Assembly: GCA_021199355.1 (NCBI GenBank)
Contig: JAJQIF010000005.1
Location: forward strand, 1 to 64,000
From: Oscillospiraceae bacterium
GTDB taxonomy: Bacteria; Bacillota; Clostridia; Oscillospirales; Ruminococcaceae
Direction of reading: 5' to 3'
Length of the DNA: 64,000 nt
Shown here piece by piece: positions 18,729 through 27,767 of the stretch. Position numbers and translations under genes: made by a program. The notes beneath the pieces are model-generated. The model made no database searches. It was not told the DNA's origin and saw nothing but the letters and a program-made list of their open reading frames with translations. How positions within the stretch are numbered: the stretch's first letter is position 1; the number at the start of each line of letters is the position of its first letter.

Positions 18729-19222
18729 AATGTCACCGTCAAGCTTCCGTATCCTTCAGGAAAGACAACCTGTGGATAGCCCAAATTGCCACGATGGACT
18801 ACTTTGAATTTTCCTTCGTAGATGAGTTCGCCGTCTTCTGAATAATACTTGCCCTCAATCGGGTAGGAAGGTCCGTAGTAATTCCTTGGGACGGTAATTT
18901 CTCCATAGGGAGACACCTCGCCCTTTTCATTTATGAGAATTCCGTTAATGGTGTAGCTCTTGGCACTGCGCTTATCGTTGAAAATGCCATCAAACTTCAG
19001 CGCTCCCGACTCATAGTACTCCTTTCCCTCAAGTAACCCAGCACGTTGGAACTTGCCTTCACGGTATTTATTCCCGTTCCTGTAGTACGAAACGCCCTTA
19101 ATCAGATCGAGTGGTTGCCAAGGGTAAAGATTATGCCAGGCATCATCGTAGTATGTTCCTTCAAAAAAGAGTTCTCCCGTGTCATAGTAAACTTTGCCTG
19201 TTGTAATGCTTCCTTCTCTCAT
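18725..19222 (-). CDS. MORN/YwqK-like repeat protein
   Basis: GKVYYDTGELFFEGTYYDD, EGKEYYESGALKFDGIFND, GKYYSEDGELIYEGKF repeats. Confidence 0.75.
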   Translation of the reverse strand: MREGSITTGKVYYDTGELFFEGTYYDDAWHNLYPWQPLDLIKGVSYYRNGNKYREGKFQRAGLLEGKEYYESGALKFDGIFNDKRSAKSYTINGILINEKGEVSPYGEITVPRNYYGPSYPIEGKYYSEDGELIYEGKFKVVHRGNLGYPQVVFPEGYGSLTVTL

Positions 19223-19255
19223 TTTTAACACTCCTTGTAAGATTATCTTCCCACA

Positions 19256-19285
19256 AAGAAAGCTCCCATCGTTTCGATGAGAGCT
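19256..19285 (-). terminator. Terminator/expression platform of the SAM-riboswitch-like leader
   Basis: Minus strand AGCTCTCATCGAAACGATGGGAGCTTTCTTT. Confidence 0.7.
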
Positions 19286-19392
19286 GAATTTTTATCCGTC
19301 GTCCCATCGAATCAAGCTTTAGCACCTTACCAATCGGCAGGTTGCTGTGTGGTCAACGGGCTTGTCCCTCGCACACTCTTTATGGTGATTAC
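19286..19392 (-). ncRNA. SAM riboswitch clan-like (S-box core) leader
   Basis: Minus strand AAGAGTGTGCGAGGGACAAGCCCGTTGACCACACAGCAACCTGCCGATTGGTAAGGTGCTAAAGC matches the S-box core (GAGGGA, GCCC, GCAACC, GGTGCTAA). Confidence 0.65.
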
Positions 19393-19434
19393 ATTATAGC
19401 ACATTGCGGTTGAAATTGCAATATTTTTCGGAAA

Positions 19435-20004
19435 TTATTTGAACACTCTCTCCCAGATTCCCGCAAGCTCGCTATGGCACTTCTTGGTTTCGGGATAGTT
19501 TGCCATGTCGCAGAGGGCGTCCTTGATGCCGGTGTAGTACCACTGCTGTTTTTCGAACGGCGCATTAAAGCGGTTCCAGAGCTCCTCGCCGATTTCGTTG
19601 TAGTCCGACTCGATGCTTCGCATATTCGAGAGTTTATCCGCCATGACGAGCATCTTGAGACGCTTGTCGGCAGTTTTCAGCTCCTCGATGGCAAAGGTCT
19701 TGCGTTCATCCCAGGTCTTCGACTTGTCTTCACTGTGAGCAGCAACGAGAGTGGCAACATCCTCGCCAAAGCGTTCACGGATTTCGTCTACAGTCGCACC
19801 GGTGTCCTCAACCGTGTCGTGGAGAAGTCCAGCAATCATAAGGTTAGTGTCCGCTTTCATCGAATGGAGGATCTGCAAGACCTCAATCGGATGCAGAATG
19901 TACGGGCGATTCGTTCCTTTGCGGAGCTGTCCTGCGTGCTGGTTCACGGCGAAGATAATCGCTTCGTTCAGTTTCTGGTTTTCTTGTGTGATGGATTCGG
20001 TCAT
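19435..20004 (-). CDS. HD-domain (p)ppGpp hydrolase/SpoT-like small protein
   Basis: HAGQLRKGTNRPYILHPIEV...AGLLHDTVEDTGAT...VMADKLSNMRSIESDY. Confidence 0.85.
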   Translation of the reverse strand: MTESITQENQKLNEAIIFAVNQHAGQLRKGTNRPYILHPIEVLQILHSMKADTNLMIAGLLHDTVEDTGATVDEIRERFGEDVATLVAAHSEDKSKTWDERKTFAIEELKTADKRLKMLVMADKLSNMRSIESDYNEIGEELWNRFNAPFEKQQWYYTGIKDALCDMANYPETKKCHSELAGIWERVFK

Positions 20005-20028
20005 AGGGATACGTCCTTTCTATATAAA

Positions 20029-21201
20029 TTAAAGATATTCACGGTATGGCTCCAAGGCTTCTTCTGCGTTTTTAACTCTGCTATAAACTTTTTGAGGCTC
20101 GCATAAATCCTTCCAATAGTCTTCTTCGGTCTCAGCGAGACTTTCGAGAATGCCGTCGTCGGTTTTAGCTAACTTACTTGAGAAGATATGCGGAGCATTT
20201 AGCTTGGAAATATTTCCGGTATCATCGGTCACTTCAATCATGCACTCATTATCACACGACTTGACAGTTCTTCTCTGATACTTCGCCAGATACCCGATTC
20301 CCACCTTGTAGTATAGCACAGTGCCTTCTGTAAGGTGAGATTTCACAAAGTCAAGCTTTTCACACAGCTTCTGTTCTTTCTCAACCACTTTCTCATACTC
20401 AAGCCACAACTCTTTTGCCTTGTTCTGCCTTTCTATCCGAAGCTTTTTATCAGCCGTATTAAGGCGACTGTACTCTATGCCCTTGTCAAGGTCGTAGGTG
20501 TTATAGCAGTAGATAATATCAAACAGAAGAAGATGCTTGCTCTCATCGGGAGCAAAGGCGGCACCGTCCGGTAGTTCATATCTGCTCTGGTTAGTTGCAA
20601 GAAGTTCGGGACAATCGTTGATTTGCTCTATTGCCCAGTTGCACATTCTGTAGTAAACATCAAGCTTGACATTGAAGCCGTAATCCCAGTCGTCATAAAA
20701 CTCTATGCAATCTGCAAATGCACGGGCTTCCGTACTCTTATACATATAGTGAACATCCGGTTCATACAAGAACAGATAACCCATCACTGCATGGAAATCC
20801 TGCTTATAGCGGAAGCTTCCCGGTTTATATTCTTCCAGAAGCTCGTTACTCTTAGCGGCAAATTCACTTATTTTTCTTTCAAGAACGTGGAGGCCTCCGC
20901 CATAGTCGGAATACAGGTCGATAAACATCTGACGGACGGTATCCGGCTCCTGCTTGGCGAACTCAACCAGTCCGTTAAACGGCTGAATCATACCGTTGTC
21001 AATCATTATCCATGTATTCGCCTTGACTTCTTTAAGAGCCTCGGCAAACTCTGCTCCGCTTTTCGATAAAGCTTCATCCATGAGCCTGTGAAATTTCCCA
21101 GTCACTATCCACTTGACATATTCCTTATGCTCTTGGTTGTTCGTAAGTTCAAAGTTTTCTATGTAGTTTTGGAAAACCTGCTTGATGTGGTTGGTGTTCA
21201 T
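20029..21201 (-). CDS. Standalone McrB N-terminal-domain-like protein
   Basis: GLVEFAKQEPDTVRQMFIDLYSDYGGGLHVLERKISEFAAKSNELLEEY parallels McrB MIEGFAKSAPEEVRTMFRNLFNERGGVDVITRIEQFKESSVELLKKY; no AAA domain. Confidence 0.7.
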   Translation of the reverse strand: MNTNHIKQVFQNYIENFELTNNQEHKEYVKWIVTGKFHRLMDEALSKSGAEFAEALKEVKANTWIMIDNGMIQPFNGLVEFAKQEPDTVRQMFIDLYSDYGGGLHVLERKISEFAAKSNELLEEYKPGSFRYKQDFHAVMGYLFLYEPDVHYMYKSTEARAFADCIEFYDDWDYGFNVKLDVYYRMCNWAIEQINDCPELLATNQSRYELPDGAAFAPDESKHLLLFDIIYCYNTYDLDKGIEYSRLNTADKKLRIERQNKAKELWLEYEKVVEKEQKLCEKLDFVKSHLTEGTVLYYKVGIGYLAKYQRRTVKSCDNECMIEVTDDTGNISKLNAPHIFSSKLAKTDDGILESLAETEEDYWKDLCEPQKVYSRVKNAEEALEPYREYL

Positions 21202-22316
21202 GGAGATTCCTCACTGTTCTGATTATTTTCTAATCTCTTGAGTGCCTCAATAGCACTTGGCTCATTCTTATCCGCTGCAAGGCGATAGAGCCTGATGGCT
21301 TCGTCAAGATCCTTCTTCACACCGAGACCTTTTTCGTATAGCTCACCGAGCTTGGAAAGGCAGAGGTCGTCATCGGCAGATGCTCCGAGGCGGTAGTATC
21401 TTCTTGCCTTGGCATAGTCCTTCACGACACCTTGTCCGTTCTGGTAGCATAGACCCGCATGATAGCAACAGGTCGGCTCTCCTCTGTCTGCAAGACCTTC
21501 AAACAGCGCAAACGCTTTCTTATAGTTCTTCTGGGTGCCTCGACCATAATAGTAGTTGAAGGCTGTTTTGATTATACCTGTCTGGTTTCCGCAATCAGCG
21601 GCTTTTTTATACCACTTGAAAGCTTCTTTGTAATCCGGCTCACCCAAATCATCCGATTCATAGGTTGTACCGAGGGCTATCATAGATTTTTCATCACCCT
21701 CATCGGCGAGAATTTTGTAGAGTTCAACGGCGAATTGTGGGTCTTTCTTTACGCCCAAACCGATAGCATGAACACGAGCTAAATTTCTTGTTCCAACGAG
21801 GCTTCCGGCTCGTGACGAAGCCAGAAACAACTTATTAGCAATGTCGTAATTTTTCTTAAAGATAGTTCCGGACGCGAAGGCGACTCCAAGGTCGCTGATA
21901 AGCTCCGACTTTTCTCCCTCCCAGTTCGGGTTGAACTTGAGGCGGATTGTCGGGACATCATCGTCTGCCGTCAGGAAATCTTCCCTGATATGAGGAATTA
22001 CATCGAGGTCGTCCTCTGTCACATCAATCAGAACCTCGTTTCCTTCTTCGTCCTTGATATACTTAGCCACAGCCACCTTAGAGTAGGGCTTGTATGTATT
22101 GTAGTTGTAGAAGACCATGCAGGTGCGGTGATCTTTGGTATTGTATACTGTCTCATAACCAACCTCTTTACCTGTGCTTCCTTCCAGCCCCAGAAGCTTA
22201 GCGGTCGGACTGAAGTGCTCCCAGCTCATTTTATGAATGATAATATGGCTCTCTCCCTCAGGCTCAGGTCCCAAGATAAACACATTGTTCCCGTTCGGAT
22301 CAGAATTTTTAATCAT
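21198..22316 (-). CDS. Sel1-like repeat protein with unusual N-terminal domain
   Basis: Repeats such as YKEAFKWYKKAADCGNQTGIIKTAFNYYYGRGTQKNYKKAF. Confidence 0.85.
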   Translation of the reverse strand: MIKNSDPNGNNVFILGPEPEGESHIIIHKMSWEHFSPTAKLLGLEGSTGKEVGYETVYNTKDHRTCMVFYNYNTYKPYSKVAVAKYIKDEEGNEVLIDVTEDDLDVIPHIREDFLTADDDVPTIRLKFNPNWEGEKSELISDLGVAFASGTIFKKNYDIANKLFLASSRAGSLVGTRNLARVHAIGLGVKKDPQFAVELYKILADEGDEKSMIALGTTYESDDLGEPDYKEAFKWYKKAADCGNQTGIIKTAFNYYYGRGTQKNYKKAFALFEGLADRGEPTCCYHAGLCYQNGQGVVKDYAKARRYYRLGASADDDLCLSKLGELYEKGLGVKKDLDEAIRLYRLAADKNEPSAIEALKRLENNQNSEESP

Positions 22317-23418
22317 CAGCTTCTCCTCCCTTCAACCTCTTTACCGCTTCCACTGAATAAGGCTGCCCCTTTTGAGCTGCTTCTGAGTAATAGTCATAAG
22401 CAGCATTCAGATCTACCGGCACGCCCAGTCCGTACTCATAGATATATCCCATCTCCGCTGTTGAATCGACATCTCCGTAAATATAACCTCTGCGGAAATA
22501 TTTCCTCGAGAGATCGAGATTCTGCTTCACACCGCGTCCAAATCTATAGTGACAGCCCATAAAGTAGCAGGAATTGACGTCTCCATCGTCAGCAAGCTCC
22601 TTGAACAAAGGAAAGGCTTTTTTGTAATTCAGGCGAGTGCCCTTTCCGAAGTAATAACAGAGAGCCAGATGATATTTTCCGCCTTCGCATCCCTTCTCGG
22701 CAGCTCTTTTGAATAGCTTGAACGCTTCATCGTAATTCGGTGTAATGTCTTCTCCAGACAAATATATCAGCCCAAGGTTCAGCATTGCATCAATGTCACC
22801 CATGTCGGAAGCAGCTTTATACGCTTCTATTGCCTTTGGAATATCCTTTTCGATACCTCTGCCGTGTTCATACATCAATCCAAGATTGAAAAGGCTTTCC
22901 TCATCGCCCTTGTCGGCGGCTATTTTGAAGAGATTGTAGGCGGCGGTATAATCCTGCTCGAAAATAGTGCCCTTTTCGTATGCACAGCCGAGGTCGTTGA
23001 GGATATCTGAATCGTCCCCATCCCATTCGGGATTCAGAACCAGTGGAATGATTATTGTCTCATCAAGGGTGAGGTATCTGTCTCTGATGAACGGGATAAC
23101 GTCGAGGTCGCCATCTTCAACATCAATAATAACCCTGTCGCCGAAATCGTCGGTTATATACTTCGCAACAAAGATTTTCGGGTAGGGAACGTCTATGCGG
23201 GAATTGTGAATAACCATGAAGCTTCTGTCGTCCGTTTCATTGATGACAAGCTCCACTCCGAGATCCATATCCCTGTCAGAATTCATCGCAAGAAGCCCTG
23301 CGACCTCAGAAGGCTCATTCCAGTGAAGCGTGTGCATGATAACGTGGCTCTCGCCCTTTTCCTCCGGCTCAAGGAAGAAAACCTTGTTGCCGTCAGGATT
23401 GGAATTTCTGATTTGCAT
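22309..23418 (-). CDS. Sel1-like repeat protein, paralogue of the downstream gene
   Basis: AADKGDEESLFNLGLMYEHGRGIEKDIPKAIEAYKAASDMGD; shared N-terminus NPDGNKVFFLEPEEKGESHVIMH. Confidence 0.85.
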   Translation of the reverse strand: MQIRNSNPDGNKVFFLEPEEKGESHVIMHTLHWNEPSEVAGLLAMNSDRDMDLGVELVINETDDRSFMVIHNSRIDVPYPKIFVAKYITDDFGDRVIIDVEDGDLDVIPFIRDRYLTLDETIIIPLVLNPEWDGDDSDILNDLGCAYEKGTIFEQDYTAAYNLFKIAADKGDEESLFNLGLMYEHGRGIEKDIPKAIEAYKAASDMGDIDAMLNLGLIYLSGEDITPNYDEAFKLFKRAAEKGCEGGKYHLALCYYFGKGTRLNYKKAFPLFKELADDGDVNSCYFMGCHYRFGRGVKQNLDLSRKYFRRGYIYGDVDSTAEMGYIYEYGLGVPVDLNAAYDYYSEAAQKGQPYSVEAVKRLKGGEADD

Positions 23419-23423
23419 AATTG

Positions 23424-24755
23424 TTACCTCCTTATATCTAGTTCTTTCCTGAATTTTCTTTCGCTTTCTTTCATCTCAGCAGCAAATTCCCTATAGTCAC
23501 CGGCACCATCAGGAATTGATAAGCCGTGCTTTACGACGCAAATATCATCTCTCGGCAAGACGTTATGCTCGTAAGTTGTTCCCTTATTCAGGTACATCCT
23601 TACGTCTTTGGAGTTGCCGACTTCAGGATAGAAATAGTAACCGGTTTTCGCATCAAAGCGGTACATATACGCAAGCATCTGCAAATAGTCATTGCTCCTG
23701 ATATTTTCCACCGGCTTGTACTTTGCGTCGGCAATAATTCGGTTCTTACTACTGTAGCTGATAAAGTCAGGATAAATAAGACCATTATTATCGGTGAACA
23801 ACCATTGTGCGCCTTTTCCATCTCTGTTTCTTGGGTGGTGAAAGCGGTTGCCATCCTCATTGATAACTTTATTGACATATTCTTCCCACAGCCATGAACC
23901 GTCGAACAGTATGCCGTAAACTCGCTGAAATCCGAAGCCGACCTCACTTTTTTCATGTTGCAGTATAAGAATGCAAAGCCGTTGCAACTGGCGATATTCA
24001 CGATAGTAAGAGTGTCTTATAGCATTCTTTTTATTATCCGCTATGACTCTTGTTCTGTCATTTCGATTGTATTTGGGAGTTGCATCTACTATAAGTCCAA
24101 CTTCGTCTCTGACCTTTGAAAGAATACATCTGCCGATTGGCTTGCATCTGATAAATTCGATTGTGTGACGTATCAGCTCGGTCAAAAAATTATCGTATGA
24201 GTATTCCCGCTTGCTGTAGGCAATGTTTCCGACAAACGGCGTATTCTTTGCAATGTGTCTGGCAACATCTATTCTGCCATTCACGTTGCAATCGTTATAC
24301 TCATTGCAGACATAAGTCTTGTAAACACCATTACGCATTGCCTGCTTAAGGTAAACAGGAAACAAGAGCATCAGCAAATCAAGTATCTGGTTGCCTCTTT
24401 GTGTGTCAGTTTCAAGGCTGACAACGTTCGGATACTCAAGAACTCTTTGAAGTAAATATTGCAGGAAGAAATCGCTGTTGCTCCGGCAGAAGCGGGAAGT
24501 TATCGTAAGCCGTTCATCACCGCATCCGATAAGCCCCATGATATTTCCGGTACGGTAGTCGCCATTGACGCTTCTAAGCACAAATTGCTCGTCGTCAATA
24601 TCCTTGGACGCTTTCACAGCTTCAGAGAAGACAAACAATCCATCAGCTTCAAGCTGTTTCATCGTCTTATCTGCAACTTTTTCTGTTATATGAGATATAT
24701 CTACAAAGTCTTCTTTCGGAAATTGCCGGTTATCTTCAATTTTCAGATTCTTCAT
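23424..24755 (-). CDS. mcrC: McrC family PD-(D/E)xK nuclease
   Basis: YPDFISYSSKNRIIADAKYKPVENIRSNDYLQMLAYMYRFDAKTGYYFYP; overlaps the mcrB stop. Confidence 0.88.
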   Translation of the reverse strand: MKNLKIEDNRQFPKEDFVDISHITEKVADKTMKQLEADGLFVFSEAVKASKDIDDEQFVLRSVNGDYRTGNIMGLIGCGDERLTITSRFCRSNSDFFLQYLLQRVLEYPNVVSLETDTQRGNQILDLLMLLFPVYLKQAMRNGVYKTYVCNEYNDCNVNGRIDVARHIAKNTPFVGNIAYSKREYSYDNFLTELIRHTIEFIRCKPIGRCILSKVRDEVGLIVDATPKYNRNDRTRVIADNKKNAIRHSYYREYRQLQRLCILILQHEKSEVGFGFQRVYGILFDGSWLWEEYVNKVINEDGNRFHHPRNRDGKGAQWLFTDNNGLIYPDFISYSSKNRIIADAKYKPVENIRSNDYLQMLAYMYRFDAKTGYYFYPEVGNSKDVRMYLNKGTTYEHNVLPRDDICVVKHGLSIPDGAGDYREFAAEMKESERKFRKELDIRR

Positions 24756-26841
24756 CCGTATCACCGTTCTGGCAGTTGTACGCTTTCTCAAAAGTCTTCA
24801 TAATATCTTCCTCACCGTAGATTCCCTGAACATAATCCTGAAGAAGCGGCTTGAGGTTATCTGTCCACAGCTCATCAAGGCTCATCTCCTTGAGCTTCAG
24901 GAAGTATGCCACACCTATCTGATAGTTCCTGTTCAGGTCTTCAACCTCTGCGATTGCGGCATTCAATGACTTCATCCGGCGGACAGCTTCCGGTTTCAAC
25001 TCACCCAGAGAATCGAGCATGTCAATATTCTCATCCGCGCCAAGCTCTATAAACCTGAACCTACGGCGCATTGCGAAATCAAAGCTGTCAACAGAACGGT
25101 CGATGTCATTCATTGTCCCGATAATATAGACGTTCTCCGGAACATAGAACTTTTCGTCAGGGTTCTCATGCAGGTTTGAATACTGCGTTGAAACTTCACC
25201 GGCAGTGCCTCTGTAGTTCGGATCTATGGCAAAGAAAAGCTCACCGAGAATCTTTGAAATTTCGCCACGGTTAATCTCGTCGATGATAAAGACAAATTTT
25301 TCCGGCTCTTCTCCACGTTCCAGAGAGTCCTCATAATTCTTCCTTGCACGGGTAACAAAGCTCTTGAATATGCCATTCCGCAGTTCAAAGCCCATCGAGC
25401 CGTCGCTGTTCAGCACAGGTCTCAAGCCCTCGACAAAGTCCGAATAATCATAGCTTGGATGGAACTGCACAAACTCAATCCTGAGTCTTTGTTCAGAGGA
25501 AAGCTTCGAATAATCGCTTGTTTCACCACTGGAGACAATATCCGCCGCAATCTCCTTTGCAAGATAAGTCTTTCCTGTTCCCGGCGCACCGTGGAAGATT
25601 ATATTCTTTGAAGAAACAAGCACAGGAGAGTAACGGTTTTTATACTGCACTTTTTCTGCACAAGGTTCAGCATTTTCCGCCGAAGAATAAAGCTCAATCC
25701 CGTTCAAATCCATATTATCCAACGCCTCCGCAAGCTCGTCTCTCAGTTTCCAGACAAAGCTCCCATCTTCATTATCATTAGCATTTCTGCCGACATAGAG
25801 AACAGACCAATAATATGGCGTTCCGTCGCTTCTGGTATCAGGCTTAATGTGCTTTGTTTCGCAAATTCTTTTTGCAACGCTTGTAGTATTGCTGATGTAG
25901 AAATTCTTGTCCTCGCCGTATTTTTTCGACAGTTGCAAACAAGTAGCCTGTCCACCATAGTCCTTTATTCTTGTGACCACCTGCAAGCCTTTTTCGGTAA
26001 ATACATCGGGGTTGCGAAGAAGCTCTGTCCAATCTGATACAGTCAGTTTAGGTGAATAGTTGATAGGGAATATAAATTCATACTTATCTCTGGCTGTTTC
26101 GCCATTAATATAGCACCAAGAAATATGGAAACACACATCCATTGTCAATGTTCGATAGGATGGATCTGACCAACAATCGTCAGAAAGATGTTCTTTGAGA
26201 AGACTTGTCAACTCATCATCAGCACTTACACAATCACAAATCTCGTCATAAAGACTATAAAAATTTCTGAGAGTTTTCTCTGCGCTGGTATAATCATTTT
26301 TGCTGATAGTTTCAATCTGATAATCGCTGTCAAGCACTTTAGAAACTTTACTGGCAATACCGTACTTGTAGATATAGTATTTATCCGGATAACGAAGCCA
26401 AAGATATGTGCTAATTACGTTCTCATCCTGATAATGATTGCGTGCTTCTCCTCCATACTTCTTTAGGAGTTCAACAGAGCTTTCTTTAAACTGCTCAATT
26501 CTGGTGATTACATCAACTCCACCGCGTTCATTAAACAGATTTCGGAACATAGTTCGAACTTCCTCAGGCGCACTTTTTGCAAAGCCTTCAATCATTGCCC
26601 TTGGGAAATGTCCCGCTGTAGACAAAAGAGAACCCGTTTGCGAAAGTGATTGCTTTAGCGTGTCAGCAAAGTCTTCTGCTTCAATATCCCAGTTATCCTG
26701 AAACGTCTTGATAGCTACCCATTTGAAACATTCACCACCACATTTTATACCGGTCTTTTTATCTTTCTTTTCCCATATGTATGGATAAAAATCCTTTTTG
26801 TATAATTCTAAGTACTTTCGTAGCTTGGTCTTATCAATCAT
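24736..26841 (-). CDS. mcrB: McrB family AAA+ GTPase
   Basis: GAPGTGKTYLAKEIA, FVFIIDEINRGEISKILGELFFAID, GTMNDIDRSVDSFDFAMRRRFRF. Confidence 0.92.
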   Translation of the reverse strand: MIDKTKLRKYLELYKKDFYPYIWEKKDKKTGIKCGGECFKWVAIKTFQDNWDIEAEDFADTLKQSLSQTGSLLSTAGHFPRAMIEGFAKSAPEEVRTMFRNLFNERGGVDVITRIEQFKESSVELLKKYGGEARNHYQDENVISTYLWLRYPDKYYIYKYGIASKVSKVLDSDYQIETISKNDYTSAEKTLRNFYSLYDEICDCVSADDELTSLLKEHLSDDCWSDPSYRTLTMDVCFHISWCYINGETARDKYEFIFPINYSPKLTVSDWTELLRNPDVFTEKGLQVVTRIKDYGGQATCLQLSKKYGEDKNFYISNTTSVAKRICETKHIKPDTRSDGTPYYWSVLYVGRNANDNEDGSFVWKLRDELAEALDNMDLNGIELYSSAENAEPCAEKVQYKNRYSPVLVSSKNIIFHGAPGTGKTYLAKEIAADIVSSGETSDYSKLSSEQRLRIEFVQFHPSYDYSDFVEGLRPVLNSDGSMGFELRNGIFKSFVTRARKNYEDSLERGEEPEKFVFIIDEINRGEISKILGELFFAIDPNYRGTAGEVSTQYSNLHENPDEKFYVPENVYIIGTMNDIDRSVDSFDFAMRRRFRFIELGADENIDMLDSLGELKPEAVRRMKSLNAAIAEVEDLNRNYQIGVAYFLKLKEMSLDELWTDNLKPLLQDYVQGIYGEEDIMKTFEKAYNCQNGDTDEESEN

Positions 26842-27128
26842 TTCAAACCCTCCGACTTCATAAAATTCTAATTGTTACTATGCCTCCCCTGAAACCGAAC
26901 TTCGGGGAGGGCACACTCTGCTTTCTGCAAAGCGCAAGTTTTCAACACAGCTTCAGCGAAAATTTAAATTATGGATGACTGGTGGGTGAACCTTTCCCAG
27001 AACCATAAACATTAACATCAACAAACAGTATGATGTGACCCGGGCTACTTTTACGATAAACCGTAACCTTCCTGCCATACACACCGGTGATATCTCAAAA
27101 AAGCTGTGGCTGTGTTCGGAAAGTTTAC

Positions 27129-27647
27129 TCAGATGTCAATCTCAAACGTTTCGGTATTATTGACAAGGTCGAGGGCGGTCTGAATTGCCGTGATTTCGGC
27201 GACAGTGCGCTCGTAGTCGGACTTCGCTTCGGCAATGTCGTAGTTCGAGTACTTGAATTCGGAGACGGCGGCGGTGGTCGTGCGGGTACTCATCAGTCGC
27301 TCCTTCTGCACTCTCATCGACATGGTGGCGAGCTTGCGCTTCCTTGCCGAAAGCTGTGGGAGGCAGACGAGAGCCTCGTCAATCGTCATCCCGTCGGTAT
27401 CAGGCAAAACCGTCGTCACATTGAAAACGTTTATCGCGTGCTTGACCGTGCGGATTTTTCTCTCGAGCTCTGAGAGCTCACGCTGATAATCAGCGTAGTC
27501 GTAATCGGGGCGGACGGTCTCGAGATCCTCGTTGGCAAACGCTCCGAAGGTGTCGAGCGAGCGCTCACGAGCTGCTAAATTGTCATGTTCCTCGGTAAGT
27601 GTTCTTAAGAGCTTGGAAGCCTCTGCAGGTGTGTACTTCATGTTCAT
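27129..27647 (-). CDS. Hypothetical coiled-coil protein
   Basis: 172 aa, YADYQRELSELERKIRTVKHAINVFNVTTVLPDTDGMTIDEALVCLPQLSARKRKL. Confidence 0.7.
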   Translation of the reverse strand: MNMKYTPAEASKLLRTLTEEHDNLAARERSLDTFGAFANEDLETVRPDYDYADYQRELSELERKIRTVKHAINVFNVTTVLPDTDGMTIDEALVCLPQLSARKRKLATMSMRVQKERLMSTRTTTAAVSEFKYSNYDIAEAKSDYERTVAEITAIQTALDLVNNTETFEIDI

Positions 27648-27767
27648 ATTAATTTCCTCCTTGAAATTTGTTTAAATTTGTCTTACGGGATAAGTATAAC
27701 ATAGCATTTGATAAAAAACAAGATTTTGATGTCGTAGGTTTGCGACTTGGTTAAAATTATTTTCGGA

